From assembly GCA_024663395.1 (NCBI GenBank), contig JANFAH010000022.1, forward strand, positions 930,001 through 994,000: DNA of 64,000 nt, in the 5' to 3' direction. The notes under the pieces are model-generated. The model made no database searches. It saw nothing but the letters and a program-made list of their open reading frames with translations, and had not been told where the DNA came from. Position 1 is the first letter of the stretch, and each line of letters opens with the position of its first letter. Both the position numbers and the translations under genes were made by a program. Below are positions 20,814 to 32,011 of this stretch, piece by piece. The DNA is from Pisolithus tinctorius. Taxonomy: Eukaryota; Basidiomycota; Agaricomycetes; Boletales; Pisolithaceae.

Positions 20814-21398
20814 TTGGCGATGGTAACAAGTCATGCTGAACCCATTGTCATTATCTTATTAATTTATGGTTTCAGCATCGACCATGGCAATGGGCATGCC
20901 ACTGAAAAAGTGGTGCTGTCGTCTGGGGGAGACATTTACGATTCCACATGGAGAAACCAACTGCATTCCCTCAATTTGGCGGGTAATTTCGCAAGTAAAT
21001 GTCTTCAGATGCCCCTTCACCGTCGCTATAATTCGAAGTGTCTATTTCTTCAGAGGAGAATCTTCAGTGCAGAACGCTCTTGCTCGATGGCGTCTGACGT
21101 CCGATCTACACCTGTCCCTACTCAAGCTTCATACCGAGGCGACAGGCAAGTAATCAACGAGGAATGCACTGTATTTCATATGGATGCTCATGGGAACGTG
21201 TCATCTTTGCAAGAAGATTCTCTCAATCATGGCGACTTTGTCGAAATAGATGTCAAGTTTGACCTCGTCATCGCACGAGACAATGACCAACAGACTACTT
21301 TAAAAGCGTATCTCTCCTTTAAGGATGTCGTTCGCTTGGTACCAGCCTCTGATCCTTCCGTAAGCTGTGCATTACTATTACTCTGCATTTCGGGTTAA
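20814..21398 (+). CDS. Hypothetical protein with GDFVEIDV-type domain
   Basis: I do not recognise the family. The best-looking part is 21150-21365, which reads ECTVFHMDAHGNVSSLQEDS, then LNHGDFVEIDVKFDLVIARD, then LKAYLSFKDVVRL. Its alternating hydrophobic pattern after GDFVEI could be a small beta-barrel (OB-like), but this is inference. A related pattern (LKKRDLVLLEVKLIQYFVKD...FELQSVSLL) occurs at 23060-23210, so two paralogous fragments lie 2 kb apart. The upstream part (20866-21150) probably contains introns, for example before CAAGTAAATG. It lies just downstream of the Helitron and could be cargo. Confidence 0.35.
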   Translation: MAMVTSHAEPIVIILLIYGFSIDHGNGHATEKVVLSSGGDIYDSTWRNQLHSLNLAGNFASKCLQMPLHRRYNSKCLFLQRRIFSAERSCSMASDVRSTPVPTQASYRGDRQVINEECTVFHMDAHGNVSSLQEDSLNHGDFVEIDVKFDLVIARDNDQQTTLKAYLSFKDVVRLVPASDPSVSCALLLLCISG

Positions 21399-22096
21399 TG
21401 GCTACTCAGGTATATGTAGCTGCTAAATGTAAGCCGAGTGGTGCAGATCATCCATCATCCACCTTAATCAAACGCATGCAAACTGGGTCAATGGGACAAG
21501 ACACAGCTCCCCGTTGCTCCACTCACAAATCTCAACTCATGCAAAAACTGTACGCTGTTCATCCCTCTGCTAATGCAATGTTAACGTCTGTTTCCTCGCT
21601 TTCATAGCTCCGAACATTCCAGCCAAAAATAATGTGTCGCATCTCATATAATGTCCATGCATCCATTCCTGAAAAGATTCGTGGTTACACCTTTTGACAT
21701 GCTGTGTTCCCCATCATTCATGTAAATGTATCGCTGCATACTGCATTGGTAATGAAACTTTCAGCATCGAGACCTGATGTCATGAAACCATTACAAAATT
21801 GATGTGGACGATACCTGCAAATTTCTTCGGTATGTGTGGCAGTCTATGTGGCTTGCAGCATCGCACAGAAATTAATTCCCAAATTATGATAACATGTCCG
21901 CGTCACTATTTCCAAAAAAAAAAAAAAAAGGATTCCAAAACGATATCTGCATTACTCCCAATTTCGACCTTATGAGCGAAGGCATACGTCACCACCGCCG
22001 CTATTGCTAAGTTCGGGAATTTGGGTTTCTTCCTCTTCGTAAACAGATATATACACCTTGCCCGCTCCACTCCTTTCTTACTGCTCAACTTGCAAA

Positions 22097-23259
22097 ATGC
22101 CTCCCAAACATGAATACTCCGCACACGCCGAAGTTTCGAAGCCTTCCAAATGTACATGGTATGGTTTCCGAGGTTTGATGACTTTCCATCGAACTTAATG
22201 AGGAACCCTATATCAAAAGAGTGGATGAGTCATCTGCATCTTCCGGCGAAACGTTGGCGGGTTTGGACCCGGCTCCCGGTGCAGTGTGAGAATCCGAAGC
22301 ATCCTCTTCCACTGCAGAGCTGCCTTCCTCGAAACCGACTAAAAAACAGCAAAGTATGTCGCTCCCCCCGTTAACTGTGAAGAGCATAATGAGAGGACCA
22401 TCTTCCACTGTCATTGATGAGGAGGAAATTCACGGGTATCTGAGGGTGCTCACAAGGTAAGTCAAGAACGTGGCATTCTTTCTGACAGCCTTTCCATGCG
22501 TAACCAACAGTCGCATCGAGAAATTAATGGCATTCGAAAATCCTCGATCCAACATTTACTCCCTTGCCACATTACTTCCCACTGCTTCATGGGGCCGAAA
22601 TGACCCATACAGCAATCGCAGCAAAATGCTCTGTAATCCCATATCCAACGAACCTATTTTGATATGGATGGTTGGCCATGTATCAGCAACGTGGTTTCTA
22701 AGGAATGGACAACCAGATCGACAGTGTTCTGTCACCATCATTCCACTTTCCAAACACCTGTGTCGGCAGGCTCTTCGATTACTTTCTGGATTCTCTCATC
22801 CACTGCTGCATGCGTCTGCCTTTGAAACATCTGCTTCGTCCCAAAGAAACTCACTGATTACGTCTTAAAGCATCTGCGGATACTCTGCCCTCTGTTGTTA
22901 GAGCATCCCGTTGGCAAAGTTCGAAGCATGGTGAAACGGTATGATGTCCACTTCTTCCCTGCTTACACCGGCTAACACCTCACATGTGACAGAGCTCTTT
23001 GTTTTCATCTGTGTACAATGCCTGCGAGGTTTTCCAGGCCAAAACCGGAATGGACCTTTATCCAGCTATGGAACTGAAGAAGAGAGATCTCGTATTACTG
23101 GAGGTCAAGCTGATACAGTATTTCGTAAAGGACGACAACGGCCGCTACAGTCATCATCGAGCACAGTTTGAATTACAGTCTGTCTCCCTCCTTCATTCAT
23201 CTGATGGAAATGAGTCCGATAATTCTTCGAATTATGACATCGGAGATTTATGTATTTAG
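22097..23259 (+). pseudogene. Hypothetical multi-exon gene, probably decayed
   Basis: A possible start is ATG at 22097 (MPPKHEYSAHAEVSKPSK). A serine/lysine-rich segment (KRVDESSASSGETLAG...ESEASSSTAELPSSKP) follows at 22217-22440, with a TGA between GAV and ESE (about 22287) where CGA would give Arg. It ends in EEEIHGYLRVLTR before a GTAAGT donor at about 22456. The next block (about 22510-22870) reads RIEKLMAFENPRSNIYSLATLL..WMVGHVSATWFL. The last block (23000-23259) carries LKKRDLVLLEVKLIQ, similar to the 21.2-kb hypothetical protein. The exon structure is uncertain. No function can be given. Confidence 0.35.
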
Positions 23260-23267
23260 TCCCTCCT

Positions 23268-23290
23268 ACTATTTTTTTTTTAAAAAAAAA
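23268..23290. repeat. T-tract/A-tract inverted low-complexity block
   Basis: A run of T followed by a run of A (TTTTTTTTTTAAAAAAAAA), between convergent gene fragments. A poly-A run also lies at 21914-21929. Confidence 0.6.
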
Positions 23291-23654
23291 TTGAACACTC
23301 TTTATTGCTAGTCATCGCTTTCATGCCAGTAATCAATCTTATGATTCGTCGGTGACGATTTCTGGATAGCAGTACACTATAGCAATACAAACATCTCAAT
23401 CTCGCCTTTCGGTGACACTAGAGGAAAGCCAACGAGCAATAAAGCATAAGTGAACAACGAAACACGAAATAAAATAGAAAACGACTGTGACTACAAGGCA
23501 ACTTACATCTCGTGAACATAGGGAACGACGGTGCATCTGCTATTTCCGCAGCTTTTCCCCCTAACTTCCAAGACACCCTGTTGATGCCATGACATCGTTC
23601 TTCTGCGAAGGGAGAAGAGTCTTCTGTACCATGAAATGTTAACCACATACAATG

Positions 23655-24401
23655 TCAATCGTGCGTGTGTCGTATGGATCTCAAGCAAACAGGGTTCTTG
23701 CCATCGCAACATTGGCAGTCCAGGTACGAGATCCCTCTAAGATGGTACTTTTCGATTTGAATGGAAGCCATTTTGTTGGGACGATCCACATCAATAACAC
23801 AACATGGGTTTATGAGAGCCGTTCGCTGAAGAGTATGATAAGGATACACGCAGAATATATTCACACATGTTATGAAATTCATTGTAATGGTATGCCAGGC
23901 TTCGAAGATGGGCGTGATTGGGGATGGTGTGCGGGCAACGACCACTGTCAACAATGCATGTGCATTCTGAAAATATTGGATGCATTGAATATGGGTGCTT
24001 GTGGAAGGACAGTGACTGCGATCCTCAACTGCAATCTGCTGAAAACCCGCCTCTTTCACATCTGCTCCGAAAGCGTTCCATTCGTTGCAGCCCACGAACA
24101 CATCAAGAGTTCTCGGCAACCATTCTTCACAACGCTCTCCAAACATCAGTCGTAATGCCACAGAACTGCCAATGATCACGTTATGCGTAGCGATCGACCG
24201 ATAAAGTGTTTCCGAACAGCAAAACTTTCCAGTGACTAGGGAATGAAGACGAGATTGCAAGGACTTGTTGATTACCGCCTTCGTATAAGGTAGAGCTTCC
24301 GTCAATTTAATCCAATCGTCTAAGTCCATGAAGTCTACAATTGAATGTAGAAGTTCAGCGGGAAGGAATGATATCATTCTTGCCATCTGCTGTGCGAACA
24401 T
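23655..24401 (-). CDS. Protein with F-box-like start and nucleotidyltransferase-like core
   Basis: An intact frame of 248 codons from ATG at 24401. The N-terminus MISFLPAELLHSIVDFMDL resembles an F-box. The core reads NVIIGSSVALRLMFG..WLPRTLDVFV, a GS...DxD-like pattern reminiscent of the nucleotidyltransferase fold, then TPSPITPIFEAWHTITMNFI, then CVYPYHTLQRTALINP, and a Cys-rich end (YLDCQCCDG). A possible second exon (about 23500-23630) follows after a donor near 23700. A diverged relative lies at 25436-26311 on the opposite strand. I recall this GS..LDVFV / SPI..FHS..MNF pattern in uncharacterised proteins expanded in mushroom genomes, but cannot name a function. Placement next to a Helitron suggests mobile-associated duplication. 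Confidence 0.45.
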   Translation of the reverse strand: MFAQQMARMISFLPAELLHSIVDFMDLDDWIKLTEALPYTKAVINKSLQSRLHSLVTGKFCCSETLYRSIATHNVIIGSSVALRLMFGERCEEWLPRTLDVFVGCNEWNAFGADVKEAGFQQIAVEDRSHCPSTSTHIQCIQYFQNAHALLTVVVARTPSPITPIFEAWHTITMNFITCVNIFCVYPYHTLQRTALINPCCVIDVDRPNKMASIQIEKYHLRGISYLDCQCCDGKNPVCLRSIRHTHD

Positions 24402-25435
24402 TAAACCATGTCAGTTCCAGCTCAGAAAATCAACCTTCATTAGCTGGACTACCTTCCTCCCAATGACTGCGGGAGTTCATGAAGTGAACAATGTACGAGT
24501 GAACAACAACGGAGAGCTGTCTGTGTACATTCGCACAGGCACCTGCGAAACCCTCCCAAGATCATGTTCATCACTCTGTTGTCACTATCGTCACTTACCT
24601 CTTCCTTCATGCATATCATTGCCACCCCCAATTTATAAAGGTGAAGCATTTTTGAAATTACAAATCTCCTTCAAAACCTATCTTACACAGCTTCTGTCTT
24701 ACCGTTGCCCGAGAAATCAATATGCCCTGCGACACTCCTGAATTCTGTTCTGTTTCTGCAATTCTCGTTCGAAACCAAAGGGAATCTGGCCCATGTATGG
24801 TCACAATTCAGTGACATTTCTCAGGCTATATCTCCCTTTGCAGGGTAGCTAACTTTTTCCCAAATACTAACAACGTCGTCCAACAATGCATCATTGTCGA
24901 AAACCAAAGAATTATTATCTTCTTTGAACACGAGCACCATATCATGAATTGTCTTCGCACAACCTATCTTTTTGTGATGGTAGACGCCGACAACGAACCC
25001 CTCAACCTCCACGCCGAATATGACATCATGCTTGCTGCTCTAGCATTACAACGGTAAGTTCTTTCTTTTCCGCACTTAGTTGTTTCCTCCTAACCCAACT
25101 TCATAAGCCTTGATCTTCTGTTTCAACAAATATCTTAAAGTTCTTTCTATGCCTTTTTGTGAGCTGTCCCATGCCTGCCCATGACATGTCTTATACTTAC
25201 CTTAAATATTTCATTCCAGTGAAAAATACAAGGATATAGCATTTCATATTACTGTTAGATCTGTACAACAATGAGTTGATACTAAACGACTTCATGCATG
25301 GGTGTCTACATTATCACACCCGACCTTTCCAAATTCATGAGTTAATTTGAAATGACATCGGATAACACAAATCACTGCATTTCCACATTTCATGTCAATG
25401 CTAGCATGCTCAACAACATCGCCGTGCAACAACGA
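24402..25435. other. Spacer with a possible orphan exon
   Basis: At about 24873-25051 a plus-strand frame reads EHEHHIMNCLRTTYLFVMVDAD..HAEYDIMLAALALQR and ends at a GTAAGT. It looks coding, but I do not recognise it. The rest shows nothing. Confidence 0.3.
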
Positions 25436-26311
25436 ATGTCACACATGCCACCAGAGACATGGAATCAAATCCTCTCCTTCCTAAATGTCGTTGACATCCA
25501 CAAATTTATGGTTACCTGTTAGGATCACACTGCGGCAGGAAGACGTTATCTGCTGTACCACAGACTCCTACTCACAAAATTGTTTTTCAAAAACCCACAA
25601 GATTTCTTCAACCTCCTTCGTCTAGGTCAAGCAATCATCTCTGGCTCCTGCGCACTTCACTTGCTACTACCTAAAAGAGACGTGACGTGGACTCCGCATG
25701 ACCTCGATGTTTATGCCACTCATAAAAATGCGGACTTCCTTATAGCAGGAATAAAGTTACAAGGATATCGGATTATCCATGTCACAACAGGAAACGACCT
25801 TTGATACTTCAACTCCCATGTTGCATCCATCTTTTCTTTGGTTTGTGACCAACGCAAGATCGACATCATCGTTTCTTCTTCCACCACCCCCATTTCCCCC
25901 ATTTTTCAGTATCACAGTATGGCACTCATGAATTTCGTCACCCATGACTCCGTCTTCTGTGCCTACCTGCACCTCACCCTACATCAATGATCGCTTGTCA
26001 ACCCCTTCGTAATCTTCACTCAAGCTTTGAAACATTTGACTTTGGAAGCCCTTGTCAAATATCACGATCAAGGGATCCGTTACCTAAAATGCCGCAACCT
26101 TCACAGAAACCGCCATTGTCCTAAAGACGATTGTCACAGTATTCATGACGAAGACTGCATGTGGATGCAATTAACTCCATCTCTGTCTTCTATATCTTCA
26201 AAAGAATACTGCATGACTGAGATAGGCATTACTGATCTACAGTGGTGCCTCAGAGGTTATATATGCCATAAAACACCTCCTTTTCTGTCATCCACAATTC
26301 GCATAACATAG
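25436..26311 (+). pseudogene. Second F-box/nucleotidyltransferase-like protein, decayed
   Basis: From ATG at 25436 (MSHMPPETWNQILSFLNVVDI, an F-box-like start) the frame aligns by eye with the 23655-24401 protein: IISGSCALHLLLPKRDVTWTPHDLDVY, then TTPISPIFQYHSMALMNFVT, then VFCAYLHLTLHQ, then GIRYLKCRNLHR and a CPKDDC cluster. Stops interrupt it at 25520 (TAG), 25802 (TGA) and about 25988 (TGA). The TGA ones fit CGA decay. The two copies are in opposite orientation and share only moderate identity, so they are paralogues, not a recent duplication. Confidence 0.42.
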
Positions 26312-26528
26312 TGAGTTTTCTTGGCAATCTTCATCACTAGTCTCATGATCTCATTCCCGCTTCACAAGAGCGAAAAAAAAGTGCTGCATCAATTTCCACA
26401 ATGGTCTCCCCTTCCTTGGTCTTTTTCGGTTTTAAATTTGTATCCTCTACACTAAATTCCTTTCCTTCTTCGCGCTGCAGAGATAATATACAACGCTTTT
26501 CTACCTTTATATTGCGTATTTAACAATC

Positions 26529-26773
26529 ATGTCATACAGTATCTTTGTGTTTGGGAAGCGGCTTCCGCCGCACATAATTCACCAACATTGTTTGGAATAT
26601 GACATCACCCTGCAATTCCCCAAAAAGAGCAGGCATCCAGACAAACGCATCAAACTTCTGTGCTCCAAAGAGATGAAGAGCGTCTCGGAAGTTTTGTCAA
26701 TGCTTCTGCATGGGTTTGACGGTGAGGTCGACTTTCCAGAACATAAGCCCCTCCTCGAGCTGCATTACTTTCC
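26529..26773 (+). other. Unrecognised open stretch before the RNR fragment
   Basis: An open frame starting MSYSIFVFGKRLPPHIIHQH. I see no known domain. It may belong to another captured fragment. Confidence 0.25.
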
Positions 26774-27832
26774 TTATGCTTCAAAGACCTCGAACCCCTT
26801 TTAAACAAAGCAGAGCAACAATTCGTACTTTACCCCATACAGTACCCTGAGGTATGACCGCCATCTTCCATTTCACAAAGCAAAATAACTTATCCAAAAA
26901 GATTTGGGACATGTATAAGACCACTGAAAGCACATTCTGGATCACCGAGCAAATACAAATCGGACAAGATGATATTCAGTGGAACAACCACTTAAACGAT
27001 GGGGAACATTCTTTTGTCTCCCACGTCATCATCTTCTTCATCATGTTGCATGGCATCCACATCCCCAATCTACTCAAACGGTTATCCATTGAAATCCATG
27101 TTGCTGAAGCCCAATGCTTTTACGGTTTCGAATCCATGATAGAGAATGTTCATTCAGAAGTATACTGCGTTCTCATCAACACCTTCATCAAGAATTCAAA
27201 CGATCAAGAACTCTTATTCGATGCAGTTAAAGACATTCCAGCTCTACAACAAAACATGCAATGGGCTCTGCAGTGGATCTCTGATGATCACTCCACATTC
27301 GCCATCTGTCTTGTCATCTTTGCTACCATGAAGACAATCGCTTGTTCCACCTCCTTCGCCATTTTAATCTGGTTAACAAAACGTCAACTTCTGCCTGCAT
27401 TGAATGCTTCCAATAAACTCATTTGCTGAGACCTACAATTACATGCTCAATTCACTTGCTTACTGTTTCACCATCTCTGCCATCGACCTCACCCACACAT
27501 CATCAAAGAAATCATTCACGAGGCTGTTCAAATTCAACATCGACTGCTCTGCGGTGAGTCCCCCCAAAAAGCTGTCTCGCAGACATTGAGTTTTCCAAGA
27601 TGAAATCCCCGTTAGTCTCATCGGCATAAATCCCGACCTGATGAAGGAATACATCCGATTTCTTGCGGATCACTTACTCCTTTCGCTAGGCAACAACAAA
27701 TTGTACGACACTGTCAATCCATTCAAATCCATTCCTCTATGCCCACATCCCAAACCACATGACGTGCACCACAAACGAATTCTCCCCTCTTCACTGCCAA
27801 ATCAAATAAAGGGATCAACACCAGATTTGTAA
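26774..27832 (+). pseudogene. RNR2: Ribonucleotide reductase small subunit (R2) pseudogene
   Basis: The order of R2 motifs is clear: EPLL...FVLYPIQYPE (26777-26850), an intron ending AAAAAG near 26907, then IWDMYKTTESTFW, EIHVAEAQCFYGFESMIENVHSEVY, LLFDAVKDIP, WALQWISDD, and LMKEYIRFLADHLLLSLG toward the end. R2 houses the di-iron/tyrosyl-radical centre that starts dNTP synthesis. Of the six iron ligands, the Glu and His of ENVHSE and the radical Tyr are kept. The first Asp (SDG in the family) is His, and the Glu of VEGIFF is Lys (MKTIACS). The Glu of RDEGLH is lost, with a TGA at 27427 just before it. The gene is dead. A retained intron shows DNA-level duplication, not retrocopying. Confidence 0.8.
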
Positions 27833-28589
27833 GTAATTCGAAACAAAGATGAACGTCCTGTCAACTCAACCCACAAATTATCAAGCTCTCTCTCTGAATC
27901 ATTCTAACCAACACCGACAACCAGTAGCATTTTCCTCTTCATATCCCCTGCATATTCACCCTAGCATCCTCACTGCCATCACTGTCATTTCACTTCTTTG
28001 TAATATTCATTATCAAGCATCGAACTACCCATTCTTAGTTTATTTACTTCAAGCTGAACAGCCTCGCATAAGACGCTTGCTGACATAATTAAACCTTAAG
28101 CCGCGTCCTGGATTGCCTGGAGGGCCAGTGTATGTAATATATAACACTTATCTACAGGGAGGTTGCAGTGTGGTGTGGTGCGTCTGGTGCATCGCATAGT
28201 GTGAACACTGCCCAACTTTGAGTGTGCCTATTGGCAGACAGTCATCAACCAGTGCCAAAGCCACCACCATGCAGACAACAATGCATGACAATAATGAATA
28301 AGGGTAAGGCCAGAAGGGAAAACCCATGGCAAAGGTAGACACTGAACAAGCATCAGCAACAGACCTCTTGTTTACCTGCCTGACCCAGCCAGTAGCAGTG
28401 TGGAGTGACCTTTCCACATCAAGAGTTCATGCACACTCATGACATTTTCAGACCTAGATTATTGTGGCAGCCCAGGAGGTGACCTTGCTACCATCTGAGA
28501 ACTGGTCAAATCCTGACAAGCAACTGTCAATGATAGAGACAGTCAAAATGTGTAAGTGTTTGACATTCAATTACACCATCATCATTTAC
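27833..28589. other. No recognisable gene; start of the second CpG-poor block
   Basis: CpG becomes rare from about 28.1 kb. Fragments before 28590 may belong to the degenerate 5' end of the AKR1-like pseudogene. Confidence 0.4.
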
Positions 28590-30994
28590 ACACATTCCCC
28601 TAGTATGCCTCTCCATTACATGTAGCTGACTACTTGTCAGTATCATATAGAGCCAGGTGCAGAAGTAGATGTGGTTGGGGGTGATTTACAAGCTACACCT
28701 TTGCAGTGGGCTGCATGAAACAGGTACCTCTATGTGATCCATCTCCTGATATCCTGTAATGCAGATCCAAATTTCACTGACACCCAAGGGTATAATGCTC
28801 TCCACCTTGTTACCCATTCATCCTCCATTGTACTGCTGCTATACCTTCTTCACCAACCCATTAACATTGATTCTTGTGATATGCAGGGACACATGCCTTT
28901 GATGTGGGCCACTTACCAGGTGATGCATTGTCTGTCAACTTACTGCTGCAGCATGGTGCACACCTGAATCTTAAGGACAATGTTGGCCTATTGCTGCTAC
29001 ACTGGGCTGTGGTCAGGGGGAACAGAGCTATTCTTTGCCAACTTGTAGAGGTAGGAGTCAATATCCATGCAAAAGATGCCAAGGGTCACACTCCTAGAGA
29101 CATGGCTGTCAAACTCAAAAATGTCAGCACCTGGAAGGGTTCCATGGAGGAGGGTGGTATGAATGAATTCAGTGGCAAGAAGGCAAAGCCCTTGAGTGAG
29201 GTAGGTCTTGTTTATTAGTGCAAAGTCTCCTCTGATGCTGGCCCTAGAGAAATACTTGTATTGCAATTTTTGTCTTACCTGCACTATTTCTCTATATCAT
29301 ATTTACCACCTTGTCAGTCTTGCCATGGTATACTGGAATGGCACTGGCTATGGCAGAATTTTTTGCTCATCATCATGTGAGTTACTTCTTTGCTACAAGA
29401 TATGGTTTAATGTTTTTCTGAGCAGATCATTACCCATGTACTCTTGAACAAAGATTCATACATGGAAACTGTTAACCAAAGTCCATATTTTGCAGGTATC
29501 ATTGCAGGTTTGATGACATGGGTTGGCTATGCTTGGGTCACAAGATTAGTTACATGTAAGCTTACTTACTGTTAATTGCTACTGTGTGCAACTTATTCAT
29601 TCAATCAGACCCTCCAAACCACCTGTTCATTCATCCAGCATTCGCACTGAATATGGGACTCTGTGTGTATAATTTCTTCCAAGCAATCATGCGCAGTCCT
29701 GGCACATATCCTCATCCAGTCAATGATGGAGAGCTCAAGGCTGTAAGTTGACCCATTTCTTAAACCTATGATTATATCATGAGCTTGGTATTGTCACAGA
29801 TCATTGAGGACCTTGCTTCAGAAGGGTGAATTAATGGTCAAACATTCTGCATACAATGCATGGTATGTCATAGGTGTTGCTGCTGCTACTTCAGGATTCC
29901 TTAGTGATTTTCTCCAGGCAAAGAAACCTCTTTGCTCAAAACATTGTCATATGTGCGATTGGTGTGTGGCTAGAAGTGATCAGTAAGTTTCTGGAATCAC
30001 TGCAATTCTGACCAATTTACATACCATCCACAGCCATTGTCCATCGATATGGAACTGTGGTGTGTACTTGCTAAGACTTTGACATTCAATTTCTCACATT
30101 TGCTTTCAGTCAGCTTTAACAATCACTGACAATTCCTTATGTTTGTCACTATGTTAGCTATGGGCATTATCCTTTTCAACTATTTGACCTATGAGTGTAA
30201 GTCCATTGAACCAGCAAAAGCTCACTGTCCTCACTACCTCTCATACAGTCTATGTGTCTGCCACCACTCCAGACAATATTGCAGCTGACTGCTCTCCTAT
30301 TTTCTGTGTACCTGCAGTGATTGATTCCTTCCTTCGCTCAGTGTCACTGTGGTCCACTTTGCAATTGACCTGGACTTCAGTTCTTTTGGTCACACAATTC
30401 TGGCAAGTTGCTTGCCAGCTTACAACTCTTGAGGTGTCCAATCTTGGTTGCTATTGATCCATGGGTGGTCATGGTGGTCTTGTGGCTGGCAGTGGAGCCA
30501 CTGGCATTCAAATGGGTCACCATCATCACCATGTGGTGAACAATGACTGAGGAGACAAAGAGAGTGAAGGAAAGGGGGAACCCAAACATTGACCCCATCA
30601 TGTAGGGTTATGTAAAGCACTTTCAGCTCCAGGAAGTTGTGGAGCATTTCTCCTCATCCTTGTTGGACTTGATCATTTTACCTGTGGTCATGCTGCTCAT
30701 GGTCTAGCCCTCAGGTCTTCTTCTGCTTGTGCCTGGAATCTGTTCAACCTTGGCTTGGTCCACAATTGTCAAGACTTCTGGACAATGGGGAACAAAGTGG
30801 GGGTGGATTATGGACAGGTATACAATGTATCTCCTGAAGGATTCAAGGAGGGGAAAAGGAAGAGAGATGCTGAATGGGGTGAATTTGACCATGACCATGA
30901 CAGTGGAAGTAGAAGTAAGAGCCTTCTTGCAAAACTTGGTTTGAGGATGACAACCAGTTCAAGCTGGAGAGGTTACAAGCCACTCAGCCAAGTG
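28590..30994 (+). pseudogene. AKR1: AKR1-like ankyrin-repeat DHHC palmitoyltransferase, CpG-decayed
   Basis: Ankyrin repeats run from about 28650 to 29130: [86 protein letters not shown]. Transmembrane-coding exons follow, then the DHHC domain near 29935-30045: PLCSKHCHMCDWCVARSD, and DHHCPSIW read across an intron at 29983-30033. The tail matches the AKR1 C-terminus (NCQDFWTMGNKVGVDYGQVYNVSPEGF, about 30760-30845). AKR1 is a Golgi/vacuolar S-acyltransferase. It is dead: TGA at 28716 (expected AAR) and at 30127 (expected NNHR) are CGA decay, and three Arg in the Cys-rich domain became Cys, His and Trp by CpG changes. Introns are retained. Confidence 0.82.
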
Positions 30995-32011
30995 TAGCTT
31001 ACTGTCCCAATGTTCACTGGTTTTCTTATGCCTTACATCTGACATGTACACTATCCTGAATTCCTGTCTTATGTAAATTGATCTATAATACCAAAAGCCC
31101 TCTGGGTGCTCCTGGATGCTACAAGTACAAACACAAGTAGAGAAGTAGTTTCACAAGAGATAACCCTGTGTCATGTTACAGGAAGCTATGTATATGGGTA
31201 GAGAAAGACATAGTCTAACAGGAGTGCTGGCATATATTGCAACTATGAGAAGTAGGCAATGCAGATGGTCCATTTACTCTTTCTAAGCTGTTGTTAGAGA
31301 TGGCATTAGGTAGTGTACAGTTCAATGCTATAGAGAGGTGTTGCAGGTGACCAAGTGTGAACAGCCATCATCACTGACATCAACCACCAAATGGCATGTG
31401 CCACTGTCCATGTCCATTTCAACCTGAGATTGCTGCAAGTTGCTTGTCATGATTCAAGTAGGGGTGTGAAATGAACCCCAATAAGTCAGCTGCACCCCAT
31501 AAGAGCAATGATTCCCAATCTAGTTCACACAGCTATTTTGGCCCAGCAAAAACTTGGGGGACAAAACAACTTTTAGATCTGGACCAGGATGCATCCAGGA
31601 ATACTTTTTGTAAATCATGGAGTGTGTGCACCTAGACTATGTAAAGCATGCAAATTCAGGTTGGACATTCTGTACCTGACTGCACAAATTTGCAAACCTC
31701 AAGTCATCAGTGCATGACAGACAATGGAGAAGACTTTGAACATTGTCTCTCTCAGAATGTTTGTGATTATAATTTCAGAATTTAAGCTGTGGATTTTCTA
31801 CTACAAGTTTTCTTGTCTTAAATATTGTTGGCCATGTGGTGAAACTAATTAGAGGAAATGCTATTTCCACCATCAAGACAATTTTGATCTAAATCTGAAT
31901 CTGTTGAGTTGGCAATCATGATATGACATTGGTCAATCCTTACTAATCACAGGTATTACCACTATTGTTTAGATGCTAAGAAATACAAACTCATGTGTTG
32001 CAATGTAAAGA
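30995..32011. other. CpG-poor spacer without a gene
   Basis: No family motif on either strand between the AKR1-like pseudogene and the NLR stop codon. Confidence 0.5.

Noticed and set aside
28590..30994. Functional AKR1 gene with many introns
   Set aside because: TGA codons at 28716 and 30127 lie inside conserved blocks and cannot be spliced out without removing essential residues.
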